Shown in pieces: positions 1 to 8,758 of a stretch of DNA of 64,000 bases. The number at the start of each line of letters is the position of its first letter. Position 1 is the first letter of the stretch. This DNA is from Allosalinactinospora lopnorensis. Lineage in GTDB: Bacteria > Actinomycetota > Actinomycetes > Streptosporangiales > Streptosporangiaceae. Below the pieces are notes generated by a model, which saw nothing but the letters and a program-made list of their open reading frames with translations, was not told the DNA's origin and made no database searches. The stretch is taken from the NCBI RefSeq assembly GCF_000981225.1, contig NZ_LAJC01000001.1, forward strand, positions 62,001 to 126,000, read 5' to 3'. Both the position numbers and the translations under genes were made by a program.

Positions 1-417
1 GACGCCGTGCACGCCGGCGGTCTGGGCGGCACCTACGGCGGAAACCCGGCGGCCTGCGCGGCGGCGCTGGCCGCGCTGGAGACCATCGAGTCGCGAGGGC
101 TGGTGCGGCGCGCCCGGGCCATCGGCGAAGTGGCGCTCGATCGGCTGCGGGGACTCGCCGAGAAGTACGACATCGTCGGTGACGTGCGCGGCCGCGGCGC
201 GATGCTCGCGGTCGAGCTGGTCAAGGGGGGCGGCGACACCTCACCCAACACCGAGGCGCTGGGGCAGGTCGTCCGGTACTGCCACTCCCAGGGGCTGGTC
301 CTGCTGACCGCCGGCAGCTACGGCAATGTCATCCGGCTGCTGCCGCCGCTGGCGATCGGCGACGATCTGCTCGACGAAGGCCTGTCCATCCTGGAAGAGG
401 CGTTCGCCGGGATCTGA
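1..417 (+). CDS. gabT: 4-aminobutyrate aminotransferase family protein, C-terminal part (5' truncated by window edge)
   Basis: The frame is open from base 1, so only the last ~138 codons are visible. The segment GGTYGGNP is the conserved active-site entrance motif of class III (ornithine/GABA) PLP aminotransferases, and the tail VIRLLPPLAIGDDLLDEGL is the usual C-terminal small-domain ending. The enzyme would move the amino group of GABA or a similar omega-amine to 2-oxoglutarate. The PLP lysine and N-terminal domain lie outside the window. A nitrilase-family hydrolase, a second class III aminotransferase and a PucR regulator follow, a set linked to polyamine/GABA catabolism in Streptomyces. 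Family assignment is solid; GABA as substrate is inferred. Confidence 0.85.
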   Translation, partial: DAVHAGGLGGTYGGNPAACAAALAALETIESRGLVRRARAIGEVALDRLRGLAEKYDIVGDVRGRGAMLAVELVKGGGDTSPNTEALGQVVRYCHSQGLVLLTAGSYGNVIRLLPPLAIGDDLLDEGLSILEEAFAGI

Positions 418-443
418 GCCCCACCGGTACCCTCCGGCTACGT

Positions 444-468
444 GCCCGCGCCCTTCCCGGGCGCGGGC
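444..468 (+). terminator. Hairpin after gabT
   Basis: A 10-bp perfect stem (GCCCGCGCCC with its complement) and a short loop lies 27 bp after the gabT stop and 60 bp before the next start. There is no clear T-tract, so this is a GC-rich actinomycete-type terminator or processing hairpin. Confidence 0.5.
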
Positions 469-528
469 CGGCGCGGGCCGTACCGCCCGCCCGCCCTAGG
501 GTGGGAGTCGGGCGCCGAAGGAGGGACC

Positions 529-1326
529 ATGGTGCACGTCGCAGTCGGCCAATTCGCACCGGGCGAGGACAAGCTGGCCAACCTCGCCGCAGCGGGCGAG
601 CTCGTGACCGAGGCCGCCGGGAACGGCGCGCACGTGGTGCTGCTGCCCGAATACGCGATGTTCACCGCGCCCCGCGTCGATCACCGGTTCGTCGAGGCGG
701 CCGAACCCCTGGACGGCCCTTTCACCGCCGGGCTCGCCCGGCTCGCCCGCGACCACGGGGTGCACGTCGCCGCCGGCGTGAACGAGGCGCTGCCCGGTTC
801 CGGGCACTTTCTCAACACCTTCGTCGCCATCGACCCCCGCGGCGAGGTCACGGCCTCCTACCGGAAACTGCACCTGTACGACGCTTTCGGTGCGACCGAG
901 TCGGAGGTCGTGCGACCGGGGGAGATAGAGCCCCCGCAGACCTTCACCGTCGAGGGCCTGACGTTCGGCCTGCAGACCTGCTATGACCTGCGTTTTCCCG
1001 AAGTGACACGGCGGATCGTGGATGCCGGCGCCGATGTGCTGCTACTCGGCGCGGAGTGGGTGCCCGGCCCGCTGAAGGAGGACCACTGGGTCACGCTCGC
1101 GCGGGCGCGCGCGATCGAGAACACCATCTACATCGCCGCTGCGGGGCAGAACGCTCCGACCGGCGCCGGGAACAGCATGGTCATCGACCCTATGGGCGTC
1201 CGCATAGCGGCGCTGGGCGAGGAGACCGGCGTTGCGGTCGCCCGGATCTCGGCGAAGCGTGTGGCCGAGGTGCGGACGAAGAACCCCGCCCTGCGCCTGC
1301 GCCGGTTCACCGTCGTCCCGAACTAG
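529..1326 (+). CDS. Carbon-nitrogen hydrolase (nitrilase superfamily)
   Basis: 265-aa cytoplasmic amidohydrolase with the full Glu-Lys-Cys triad: E41 in LLPEYAM, K113 in YRKLHLYD and C151 in LQTCYDLRFPE. These contexts are typical of the Nit/omega-amidase-like branch, which hydrolyses small linear amides and not true nitriles. The ATG at 529 is preceded by GAAGGAGGG, a strong Shine-Dalgarno sequence; an in-frame upstream start at 442 falls in the preceding hairpin and is not preferred. It sits between two class III aminotransferases near a PucR regulator, so a role in removing an amide during polyamine or amino-acid breakdown is plausible, but the substrate cannot be read from sequence. Confidence 0.88.
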   Translation: MVHVAVGQFAPGEDKLANLAAAGELVTEAAGNGAHVVLLPEYAMFTAPRVDHRFVEAAEPLDGPFTAGLARLARDHGVHVAAGVNEALPGSGHFLNTFVAIDPRGEVTASYRKLHLYDAFGATESEVVRPGEIEPPQTFTVEGLTFGLQTCYDLRFPEVTRRIVDAGADVLLLGAEWVPGPLKEDHWVTLARARAIENTIYIAAAGQNAPTGAGNSMVIDPMGVRIAALGEETGVAVARISAKRVAEVRTKNPALRLRRFTVVPN

Positions 1327-1533
1327 CGCTCCCGATTCCGGGAATGTCGCGACAAGCCGCGCCGGACCGGCTGCGCACCATCGACGTCCGACTACCCTGG
1401 GTTGCCATCTCCGAGCTGTGAGTTACAAAAATCGGTCAAGGCCGTTTCGGCTTCCCACGGCATCTGATTCAATAAAGAGCCGATAACTTTACGGCCCGCC
1501 ACACTGTCCTAAACCACGGGGGGAGCAAGGACG

Positions 1534-1794
1534 TTGAGCGGTCTGAGCATAATGTGCCAGCCAAGCACAGCAAATGCCGACACAACCGACATCTACATCT
1601 TCGATCCAGGGTCGCTGAGCAGCGTGCAGTGCATGGGGGATGCCTGCGCGATCTGCCACGCGAAATGGCCGCGGCCTCGCACGCCGCTGGGGGAACTGCC
1701 CGACGGCACCAGGGTCTACGGGTGCCGCGAGTGCGCCGACATCATCGCGTCGCACATGGCGCGGTCCGCGGAGCACGCGCTGGCGGCCCATTGA
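1534..1794 (+). CDS. Small CxxC-CxxC zinc-ribbon-like protein
   Basis: 86-aa protein with two cysteine pairs, CAIC (about residues 38-41) and CREC (about 64-67), 22 residues apart, which look like one treble-clef or zinc-ribbon metal site. There is no signal peptide or membrane segment. The chosen TTG start at 1534 follows the purine-rich ggggggagcaagg; an in-frame ATG at 1552 is a possible alternative. It stands alone between the nitrilase gene and a convergent aminotransferase and ends before a strong terminator. I do not recognise a named family; a small nucleic-acid- or protein-binding role is only a guess. Confidence 0.6.
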   Translation: MSGLSIMCQPSTANADTTDIYIFDPGSLSSVQCMGDACAICHAKWPRPRTPLGELPDGTRVYGCRECADIIASHMARSAEHALAAH

Positions 1795-1825
1795 GGGCGG
1801 CGCCCGCCCGCGCCGCCTGATCCGC

Positions 1826-1858
1826 GCACCGAAGCGGCTCCGCGAGCCGCTTCGGTGC
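1826..1858. terminator. Bidirectional hairpin terminator
   Basis: Perfect 14-bp inverted repeat (GCACCGAAGCGGCT and its complement) around the 5-nt loop ccgcg. It lies between the convergent small zinc-ribbon gene and the minus-strand aminotransferase, so it can end transcription from both sides. Confidence 0.8.
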
Positions 1859-1995
1859 CGGTAAAAGAGCCGGAGAGCAGCGCCGGAGCATCTCGGCGGA
1901 CGGCGCCCGCCTCCAGCAGCGAACGCCCCCTCCGCGGCAGCACCGAAACCGCTCCCGGACCGGCCCCCGCACGAGCACCGGCATCCACCCCCGTC

Positions 1996-3294
1996 TCAGC
2001 CCTTGGTCGCCTCGGTGTGCACCGCGGTGATGGCATCGGTCAGGATGTCCAGCCCCTCCCGGGCGTCCTCCTCGGTGAGTGTCAGAGGCGGGGACATGCG
2101 CAGGGCGTTGTCGTGCAGCCCGCCCTTGCCCACCAGCAGGCCGCGCTCGCGCGCCCGCCCCATGACGGCCGTGGCGAGCGCGGGAGCGGGCGCCCCGGTA
2201 CCGGGCTCGACCATCTCGACGGCGAACATCAGACCCTTGCCGCGCACGGCGCCAACGGTGCTCAGCTCGGTGAGGGGCCGCAACCCGCCGATCAGCGTCG
2301 CACCCAGGCGGGCGGCGTTGCTCTGCAGGTCATGGTCGAGGACGTAGTCGAGAGTGGCGCCGGCGGCGGCCATGGCGATCGGGTTGCCGCCGAAGGTGGA
2401 CACCCCCTTGGCCGTGAGCCCGTCCATCAGCTCGCCGCGGGCGACCAGCCCGCCCACGGCGAAACCGTTGCCGAGCCCCTTGGCGAAGGTCATGGCGTCA
2501 GGGGTGACACCGTGGTTGCCGATCCCCCAGAAGCTGGATCCGGTCCGCCCCCAGCCCGTCTGCACCTCGTCGGAGATGAACAGGATGCCGTGCTCGTCGA
2601 GCACCTCCTTGTAGGCGGCGAGCAAGCCGTCAGGGGCCATCGCGAACCCGCCGACGCCCTGGACCGGCTCGGCGATCAGGCAGGCGACATCGGGCGCCGC
2701 GGCGGTGGCGAGCACGTCGCGCAGGTCGGCGACGCAGGCGTCGATGTACCCGGCGTCGGACATGCCCCGGAAGGCCGGGGCATCGCGGTCGGTGCCGTGC
2801 AGATAGTGCACGTTGAGCGGGGACAGCGAAGAGTTCTTCCAGCCGCGGTTGCCGGTGACCGCGATCGTGCCGTAGGAGCGCCCGTGGTAGCTGTTGCGCA
2901 TGGCCAGAACCTGGTCGCTGCCGCGCGCGCAGGTCGCCAGCAGCAGCGCGGTCTCGTTGGCCTCGGTCCCGGAGTTGGTGAAGAACACCTTGGCGTCCGG
3001 GATCCCGGAGAGGCCGGCGATCTTCTCGGCGAGCTCCACCTGGCCGCGGATCAGGTAAAGGGTGGAGGTGTGCACGATGCCGCGGGCGAGCTGGCGCTCG
3101 ACCGCCTCGCGGACCTCGGCGACGTCGTAGCCGAGCATGGTGGTGACGATCCCGCAGAAGAAGTCGAGGTAGGTCCGGCCGTCGGCGTCGGTGACCCGGG
3201 CCCCTTTGGCACTGACCGGCTCAACAGGGTTTTCGTAGTAGAGGGAGAGCCACGAGGGCATGACAGCGTGGTGACGAGCGAGCAGATCCGACAT
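1996..3294 (-). CDS. Class III aminotransferase (AGXT2/ornithine-type)
   Basis: 432-aa PLP-dependent transaminase. It shows the cofactor motif SGTEANE (about 108-114), the aspartate that contacts the pyridine nitrogen in SDEVQTGWGR (D242), the Schiff-base lysine K272 in TFAKGLGNGF, and the GGNP motif later on. Length is normal for the family. The ATG at 3294 opens a region divergent from the PucR regulator gene at 3515, a classic regulator-target arrangement. In Streptomyces coelicolor a comparable aminotransferase lies beside a PucR-like regulator of polyamine use, so an omega-amine such as putrescine or GABA is the likely substrate (inference). Confidence 0.88.
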   Translation of the reverse strand: MSDLLARHHAVMPSWLSLYYENPVEPVSAKGARVTDADGRTYLDFFCGIVTTMLGYDVAEVREAVERQLARGIVHTSTLYLIRGQVELAEKIAGLSGIPDAKVFFTNSGTEANETALLLATCARGSDQVLAMRNSYHGRSYGTIAVTGNRGWKNSSLSPLNVHYLHGTDRDAPAFRGMSDAGYIDACVADLRDVLATAAAPDVACLIAEPVQGVGGFAMAPDGLLAAYKEVLDEHGILFISDEVQTGWGRTGSSFWGIGNHGVTPDAMTFAKGLGNGFAVGGLVARGELMDGLTAKGVSTFGGNPIAMAAAGATLDYVLDHDLQSNAARLGATLIGGLRPLTELSTVGAVRGKGLMFAVEMVEPGTGAPAPALATAVMGRARERGLLVGKGGLHDNALRMSPPLTLTEEDAREGLDILTDAITAVHTEATKG

Positions 3295-3458
3295 GGTCTC
3301 AGTCTCACCCGCCGCGGCGCTCCGTCGCCAGCCTCACGCTGTCGATATCGGGAGTGTCCGTTTAACGGGTTATCAGAATCACCGGTACACGGCCGGCGGC
3401 CGGGCACCGGCCGCGCGGACCGTGACCGCACCGCGGGCGCCGACCGGGTGCGCCCCTT

Positions 3459-3487
3459 GGCACCCTGTAAAGTCGCAGGGCACCCTG
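3459..3487 (+). promoter_or_regulatory. Direct-repeat operator candidate upstream of the PucR gene
   Basis: GGCACCCTG occurs twice, at 3459-3467 and 3479-3487, exactly 20 bp apart (about two helical turns), so both copies face the same side of the DNA. The inner halves also pair as CCCTG/CAGGG. It covers the -35 zone of the presumed pucR promoter, in the region shared with the divergent aminotransferase. Binding by the PucR protein itself is inferred. Confidence 0.45.
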
Positions 3488-3502
3488 CCTGACAGAGCGA
3501 TC

Positions 3503-3508
3503 TACACT
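3503..3508 (+). promoter_or_regulatory. -10 box for a probable leaderless pucR mRNA
   Basis: TACACT fits the actinobacterial TAnnnT -10 pattern and ends 6 nt before the GTG start at 3515. No Shine-Dalgarno sequence precedes that start, as expected if transcription begins at or next to the start codon. Confidence 0.45.
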
Positions 3509-3514
3509 GGTCAC

Positions 3515-5125
3515 GTGCTGCCTACGCTCGCCGATGTGCTCCGGCTGCCCGCCCTTCAGCGGGCGCGTCCCCGGGTCGTGGTGGGGTCGGACCATCTCGA
3601 CGTCGCGGTGCGCTGGGTGCACATAGCCGAGGTCACGGACCTGGCGCACCTTCTCCGCGGCGGGGAGCTGGTCCTGACCACCGGCATCGCGATGCCCGAC
3701 GAATCCGCGGCGCTGCGGCGCTATGTCGACGACCTCGCGGCCGTGGGTGTCAGCGGCATCGCGGTCGAGCTGGGCCGCAAGTACCACTCCGATCTGCCCG
3801 AAGCACTTCTGGGCGCGGCCCGCGAGGCCCGTATCCCGGTGATCTCGCTGGACCGCGAAGCACGGTTCGTCGAGATCACCGAGGCGGTACACGTCCGGGT
3901 GGTCAACGAGCAACTGGAGGAGCTGCGCGAATCCGAGCAGCTGCACGAGGTCTTCACCCGGTTGTCGGTGGACGGGGCGCAGCCGGCGCGAGTACTGCGG
4001 GAGATCGCGCGGCTCTCCGGCTGCCCCGCGGTCCTGGAGAACCTCACGCACCAGGTGCTCGCCTGCGACCTCAACGGGGAGGAGCCCGGGATCCTGCTGA
4101 CCTCCTGGGAGAGCCGATCGCGTGCGGCGCGGACCGGCCAGCGCACCGTGCACGACCCCGCCGCGGGCTGGCTGATCACAACGGTGGGCGCGCGGGGCCA
4201 GGACTGGGGGCGGCTCATCCTGATCTGCGGCGCCTCCCCCACTCCCCGGCTGACCATGCTGGTGGAGCGCGCCGCCACGACCCTGGCGCTCGGCCGGCTG
4301 CTCGAACGCCACCAGGAGAGCCTGGAACGCCAGACGCACCGCACGATCATCGCCGGGATCGTCGACCGCAGCTACTCCGACCCCGAGGAGGCTCTGGTGC
4401 GGGCCCGCGCGGTCGGCGTCCCCCTGGCCGGGCGGCAGCTCATCGGCCTGGTCCTGCGGCTGCGGACGGACGGGACGGGCCTGGCCGCCCAGGCGCGGCT
4501 GGCCGACACCGCCGAGGGCGCCGCACGCGCCTGCCGCGAACTGCGGCTGCCCGCGCTGGTCGGCTCCCTGGACGACGTCCGGGTCGGCATCCTGCTCGCA
4601 CCCCCGGCCCAGGAGGACCCGGACTCCTGCCTGCACCGGCTCGCCGACCGCATCCGCGAACGCGTCGGCGCCGGGCCGGTGCTCGCCGTCGGCTCCCGCA
4701 CGGACGACATCCGGGAGGTGCGCCGCTCCTTCCTGGAGGCCCGCCAAGTGGGCGACGTCGCGGTGCACCAGACCGACCACCGCCCGTTCTACCGCCTGCC
4801 CGACCTGCGCCTGCGGGGTCTGCTGCACCTCTTCCGCGACGACGAGCGGCTGCAGACCTACGTGGAGCGCGAACTCGGCCCGCTGCTGGCCTACGACGCC
4901 CGCCACGGCAGCGACCTCACCGAGATGCTGCGCCGCTACCTCGCAGCGGGCCGGAACAAGGCGCTGGCCGCCTCCACCGCGCACCTGTCCCGGCCGGCGT
5001 TCTACGAGCGGCTGCGGCGGATCTCGCATGTGCTGGACGCCGATCTGGAGTCCGTGGAAACCTGCCTGTCGCTGCACGTGGCACTGCTCTCCCTGGATTC
5101 GGTGCGCGACCGGCTCCAGAGCTGA
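3515..5125 (+). CDS. PucR-family transcriptional regulator
   Basis: 536-aa regulator. The N-terminal PucR domain (about residues 1-120, with LTTGIAMPD and VSGIAVELG) senses a small nitrogenous ligand. A central GGDEF-like/linker region follows, and the C-terminal PucR HTH (about 475-530, DLTEMLRRYL...LSRPAFYERLRRI) binds DNA. The GTG at 3515 was chosen because the family N-terminus (LPTLADVLRLP) begins right after it; longer in-frame starts reach into the promoter. It is divergent from the class III aminotransferase. In S. coelicolor a PucR-like protein in this context controls polyamine utilisation, which fits the neighbouring genes; the ligand here is unproven. Confidence 0.88.
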   Translation: MLPTLADVLRLPALQRARPRVVVGSDHLDVAVRWVHIAEVTDLAHLLRGGELVLTTGIAMPDESAALRRYVDDLAAVGVSGIAVELGRKYHSDLPEALLGAAREARIPVISLDREARFVEITEAVHVRVVNEQLEELRESEQLHEVFTRLSVDGAQPARVLREIARLSGCPAVLENLTHQVLACDLNGEEPGILLTSWESRSRAARTGQRTVHDPAAGWLITTVGARGQDWGRLILICGASPTPRLTMLVERAATTLALGRLLERHQESLERQTHRTIIAGIVDRSYSDPEEALVRARAVGVPLAGRQLIGLVLRLRTDGTGLAAQARLADTAEGAARACRELRLPALVGSLDDVRVGILLAPPAQEDPDSCLHRLADRIRERVGAGPVLAVGSRTDDIREVRRSFLEARQVGDVAVHQTDHRPFYRLPDLRLRGLLHLFRDDERLQTYVERELGPLLAYDARHGSDLTEMLRRYLAAGRNKALAASTAHLSRPAFYERLRRISHVLDADLESVETCLSLHVALLSLDSVRDRLQS

Positions 5126-5194
5126 CCGGACCGGGAGCGGGACGGGCCGCTGGAAACGGGCCTCTCCGGTCGGCAGACTCGGACACCACCGCCG

Positions 5195-5668
5195 TCAACC
5201 GGGCAGCAGCCCCATGGCCGCGCCCGGCGCGTAGACCAGAAGCAGGAACCGCGCCGTCCGGGTCGCCAGCGTGACCAGGACGAAGGTCAGCAGGGGAACC
5301 CGGACGGCGCCCGCCAGGACGCAGATGACCATGAATGGCGGGATGCTGGAGAAGGAGCTGACGGCCACCAGCCCCGCCGTCGACCACGGGCGCCCTTCGG
5401 CCTTGGCCCGCCATCGGGCCAACCACTCGGTCCAGCGGCCGGTGCGGCCCGCCTTCCGGTGCAGCCAGGCGATGTCGAGCGTTCCCTTCCCCAGGTAGTA
5501 GTAGGCGATCTTGCCGAGCGTCTGGCCGACGCCGGCCGCCAGCGCCATCGCGAACAGCGCTCCGTCGCCCCCCACCGCCGCCGCGCCCACCAGGTAGATC
5601 TCCACATTGATGATCGGCAGTAGGGCGGAGGCCAGTCCGACCAGGAACGCGGCGGCGGTCTCGATCAC
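5195..5668 (-). CDS. VTT/YqaA-like small membrane protein
   Basis: 157-aa polytopic membrane protein with hydrophobic segments near residues 1-30, 35-55, 95-120 and 125-150. The pattern GLASALLPIINVEIYLVGAA, followed by an amphipathic loop and a Gly/Ser-rich second half, resembles the short YqaA branch of the VTT (SNARE-associated/DedA) family, which includes lipid scramblases and transporters. The GTG start at 5668 has a modest AGGG upstream. It lies 36 bp downstream of rlmN on the same strand and could be co-transcribed. Family assignment is moderate; substrate unknown. Confidence 0.65.
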   Translation of the reverse strand: MIETAAAFLVGLASALLPIINVEIYLVGAAAVGGDGALFAMALAAGVGQTLGKIAYYYLGKGTLDIAWLHRKAGRTGRWTEWLARWRAKAEGRPWSTAGLVAVSSFSSIPPFMVICVLAGAVRVPLLTFVLVTLATRTARFLLLVYAPGAAMGLLPG

Positions 5669-5704
5669 TGCGGCCCTTCCGGTGGGGGCGGGGGCGCCCG
5701 AGGG

Positions 5705-6802
5705 CTACTTCTCGGCGGCCGCGAGCTGGCCGCAGGCCCCGTCGATCTCCTGGCCGCGGGTGTCGCGGACGGTGACCGACACCCCGTGCGACTCCAGCCG
5801 GCGCACGAACTCCCGCTCGTCCTCGGGCCGCGAGGCCGTCCACTTCGAGCCGGGGGTGGGGTTGAGGGGGATCAGGTTGACGTGCACCAGATTCCCGGAC
5901 AACAGCTCGCCGAGCAGGTCGGCACGCCACGCCTGGTCGTTGATGTCGCGGATCAGCGCGTACTCGACGGAGACCCTGCGGCCGGTGCTCGCGGCGTAGG
6001 ACCACGCCGCGTCCAGCACCTCGGAGACCTTCCAGCGCGTGTTGACTGGCACGAGCTCGTCGCGCAGTTCGTCATCGGGCGCGTGCAGTGAGATGGCCAG
6101 CCGGACCTGCATACGCTCGGCGGTCAGCTTCTCGATCGCCGGGACGAGACCGACAGTGGAGACGGTGACGCCCCGCTGGGAGATGCCCAGCCCGCCTGGC
6201 ACGGGATCGGTCATCCGGCGTACCGACTCCAGTACCCGCCGGTAGTTGGCCAGCGGTTCCCCCATCCCCATGAAGACGATGTTGCCGATGCGCCCGGGGC
6301 CGCCGGCGACCTCGCCGCGGGCGAGGTCGCGCGCGCTGGAGACCACCTGGTCCACGATCTCCGCGGTGGACAGGTTGCGGGTGAGCCCGTTCTGTCCGGT
6401 GGCGCAGAACGGGCAGTTCATCCCGCACCCGGCCTGCGACGAAACGCACAGTGTCACCCGGTCCGGGTAGCGCATGAGGACCGACTCGAACATCACCCCG
6501 TCGAACGCCTTCCACAGGGTCTTGCGGGTCATGCCGTTGTCGCAGGTGATGTGCCGCACGGGGGTGAGCAGTGTGGGCAGCAGCGCCTCTTGGAGACGTT
6601 CCCGCGAGCCGGCGGGCAGGTCGGTCATGGCCGAGGTATCGGACTCCAGGTGACCGAAGTAATGCTGGGCGAGCTGCTTGGCACGGAACGGCTTCTCCCC
6701 GAGCTCCGTGACCACGGTGCGGCGCTCCTCGGCGCTGAGGTCGGCGAGGTGGCGGGGCGGCTTGGCCCGGTTCGGGGCGGCGAAGGTGAGCTCGGCAGGC
6801 AT
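5705..6802 (-). CDS. rlmN: Dual-specificity rRNA/tRNA adenine-C2 methyltransferase RlmN
   Basis: 365-aa radical-SAM enzyme that methylates C2 of A2503 in 23S rRNA and of A37 in certain tRNAs. The iron-sulfur ligands are C126, C130 and C133 (CGMNCPFC, the CX3CX2C motif). The second catalytic cysteine is near the C-terminus in DGACGQL. GEPL and the SAM-binding region are intact. The ATG at 6802 is the only reasonable start. The gene is divergent from the SUFU-domain gene across about 180 bp. Confidence 0.96.
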   Translation of the reverse strand: MPAELTFAAPNRAKPPRHLADLSAEERRTVVTELGEKPFRAKQLAQHYFGHLESDTSAMTDLPAGSRERLQEALLPTLLTPVRHITCDNGMTRKTLWKAFDGVMFESVLMRYPDRVTLCVSSQAGCGMNCPFCATGQNGLTRNLSTAEIVDQVVSSARDLARGEVAGGPGRIGNIVFMGMGEPLANYRRVLESVRRMTDPVPGGLGISQRGVTVSTVGLVPAIEKLTAERMQVRLAISLHAPDDELRDELVPVNTRWKVSEVLDAAWSYAASTGRRVSVEYALIRDINDQAWRADLLGELLSGNLVHVNLIPLNPTPGSKWTASRPEDEREFVRRLESHGVSVTVRDTRGQEIDGACGQLAAAEK

Positions 6803-6986
6803 CGGGATCCAAGGTGGGCGGACGAGGGTGAAAACGGCGACGAAATCGGCGATGCGCGATAATTTGGGGTTCTATATGACCAGTACACGTTTACGCCGCG
6901 GTGCCGACCGTTAAGGCGCACCGCTCATACTATGCGGCACGCGGTCGGCACCGTTCGCTGGACGACGATCCGAGAAGGAGGGCAGG

Positions 6987-8081
6987 TTGGCTGGGACTCG
7001 CGTCCTCCTCGACCAGATCAGCCCCTACCGTAGCCGCCGCGTGGTCGTCGAGTGCGACACCCGCACCACCGCCGCCTACCTGCTCGACGCCCGCGGCGAG
7101 GTCCGCGTCCCGGTGTGGCTGGCCAACCACGAGGTCGCGCCCGAAACCAGTGACCCCACCGGCCTATACCACGGGCGGGCCCCGCTCATGCCCGCCGCGC
7201 ACACCAAGCACCCGCACGGCCGCACCCGGTTCGACACCGACCGGCTGCGCGCCGTGTGGTTCGAGGAGGGCGACGGAGTGGCCTTGCTCGACGGTGACAC
7301 TCCCCTTGCCATCATCCCCGGCTGGGCCGAGGCCGACAGCGGACTTCCCGGCTACACGCGCGACGCGATCGGCCGCAGCCCGTACGCGTGGGAGCTCGAC
7401 ACTGTGGAGGCCCAGTTGTGGCCGCGAGTGGTGCACGCCGAGGCGTACTGGAACTGGAGGGCCTCGCCCAACGCCTGGCGCAGCGTGCAGCGCACCGTGT
7501 ACAACCACCTCACCCGCAAGGTCGGCACGGCGGGGCACTACTGGGACGTCTCCGACGGCCACGCCCCCCTTGTCCGCGTCTCAGAGCACCCGCCCCGGAC
7601 CGGACGCCCGTTCACCGTCCTCAGCACGGTCGGCATGTGCGGCCAGCGCATGCCCACACTCGACCGCTACATGGCCGACGCCTCCTCCTTCGCCCGGATC
7701 GAGCTCGGGCTGGCCACGACCATGCCCGCGCACCTGGCGGCCCGGATCTTCCGGTGGATCGGCGCGTTCCCGTGGCGCGCGGTGACCTGGTTCGGCCCCG
7801 GGCACAGCGTCAAGTGGCTGGACAACAACGAGGACACGGTCATGCGCGGGGAGAGCACGGCGGTCCTGCTCGTGGCCGACCCCGCGCCGCTCTCCGGCGG
7901 CGCCCGCATCCCGCCCGACACCTCGGGCCTCACCTTCCACGGCGACCCGGTGCAGTGGCTGTGGGTCGTCCCCATAACCCGTCCCGAGCACCTCTTCGCC
8001 AAGGAGCACGACGCGGCGACCCTCATCGACAAGCTCGCGGCCGAAGGCCGGAGCTGGGTGCTGGCGGGGCCGCACTCGTAG
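6987..8081 (+). CDS. Suppressor-of-fused (SUFU) domain protein
   Basis: 364-aa soluble protein. The C-terminal half (about 190-360) follows the SUFU pattern: a Thr/Val/Gly strand with a Met-Pro motif (VGMCGQRMPT), IELGLATTMP, the WPxxxL-like RIFRWIGAFP, TWFGPGHSV, and a terminal strand ending in PITRPEH. The N-terminal ~180 residues (ECDTRTTAAYLLDARGEVRVP at the front) are not recognised. TTG at 6987 has an excellent Shine-Dalgarno sequence (AGAAGGAGGG). Bacterial SUFU proteins are often immunity proteins of polymorphic toxins, but no toxin gene is adjacent, so the role here is open. Confidence 0.72.
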   Translation: MAGTRVLLDQISPYRSRRVVVECDTRTTAAYLLDARGEVRVPVWLANHEVAPETSDPTGLYHGRAPLMPAAHTKHPHGRTRFDTDRLRAVWFEEGDGVALLDGDTPLAIIPGWAEADSGLPGYTRDAIGRSPYAWELDTVEAQLWPRVVHAEAYWNWRASPNAWRSVQRTVYNHLTRKVGTAGHYWDVSDGHAPLVRVSEHPPRTGRPFTVLSTVGMCGQRMPTLDRYMADASSFARIELGLATTMPAHLAARIFRWIGAFPWRAVTWFGPGHSVKWLDNNEDTVMRGESTAVLLVADPAPLSGGARIPPDTSGLTFHGDPVQWLWVVPITRPEHLFAKEHDAATLIDKLAAEGRSWVLAGPHS

Positions 8082-8177
8082 CGGCGGAGGCGAGCACTCT
8101 CCGGTCGGGATGCCCGTGCCGCGAACGCATGCTATACGGGGCACAGTGCTCCCGCTCATACCCCCATCGAGGTTCCC

Positions 8178-8435
8178 GTGTTCGAGTCGCTGGATTCCCT
8201 GTACTTCGTCCTTCTCGCCCTGCTCGTCGCGGCGAATCTGTTCTTCCTGGTCAACATCGTCCATCCGCGGCTGTCGTGGGTGCTGACGAAATGGCAGTAC
8301 CGCGACCCGGAGGCGGTGGAGCCGAGCCGGGTGGTGTTCGAACTGCGCAGGGTGAAGTACACGGTGCTGTTCATCGTCTTCACGGTGGGGACCGTGACGC
8401 TGTGGAACGTGCGGGACGGCCTCCCGGGAAGCTGA
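8178..8435 (+). CDS. Small two-TM protein, DUF6199-like
   Basis: 85-aa membrane protein with TM helices at about 7-30 and 62-80. Between them is a conserved-looking cytoplasmic loop, HPRLSWVLTKWQYRDPEAVEPS, whose W-x-Y-x-DPEAxEPS pattern is typical of DUF6199-like proteins. GTG at 8178. It lies 96 bp after the SUFU gene on the same strand. Family call is from memory and tentative; function unknown. Confidence 0.6.
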   Translation: MFESLDSLYFVLLALLVAANLFFLVNIVHPRLSWVLTKWQYRDPEAVEPSRVVFELRRVKYTVLFIVFTVGTVTLWNVRDGLPGS

Positions 8436-8607
8436 CGGCCGCCCACGTGCGGCGCATCCCGTAAGCGGCGGCCGGAACGGTGCGGGCGCCGGTCCGGGCT
8501 CGTCCGCGGGGCGCTCCGCCCCCGGAAAATCCTTTGACCGCCGGTTCGGTCCGGTACATCGTCGGCACCATGCCCGCCCCCGCCTCCAGGCTCCCCCGAG
8601 GGAAACG

Positions 8608-8715
8608 GTGACCTCCCCCGGCGAGCACACCCCTATCACCGCTCCATTGCGGCACCGCGACTTCCGCGCACTGGCCGCCGGACGCACCCTGATGTACTTC
8701 GGCGCCGGACGGTGA
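8608..8715 (+). pseudogene. N-terminal remnant of an MFS transporter
   Basis: A 35-codon frame opens with GTG at 8608 and reads ...APLRHRDFRALAAGRTLMYFGAGR before a TGA at 8713. The string LRHRDFRxLxxGRxLxxFG is the typical cytoplasmic N-terminus and start of TM1 of MFS_3-type drug exporters. Nothing MFS-like follows in any frame; instead the Phd/VapC operator begins about 25 bp later. This looks like a transporter gene cut down to its first exon-like scrap, perhaps when the toxin-antitoxin cassette entered. It is too short to be functional. Confidence 0.6.
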
Positions 8716-8758
8716 CCCTTTCTGCGCTGGAGCCGTAGAGTATAAGTATCTTCGTAGC

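Noticed and set aside
1855-3492. 545-codon plus-strand frame opposite the class III aminotransferase
   Set aside because: Shadow frame; the aminotransferase motifs and PLP lysine are on the minus strand.
3362-5077. 571-codon minus-strand frame opposite pucR
   Set aside because: Gln/Gly/Val-rich antisense shadow; PucR domains on the plus strand are unambiguous.
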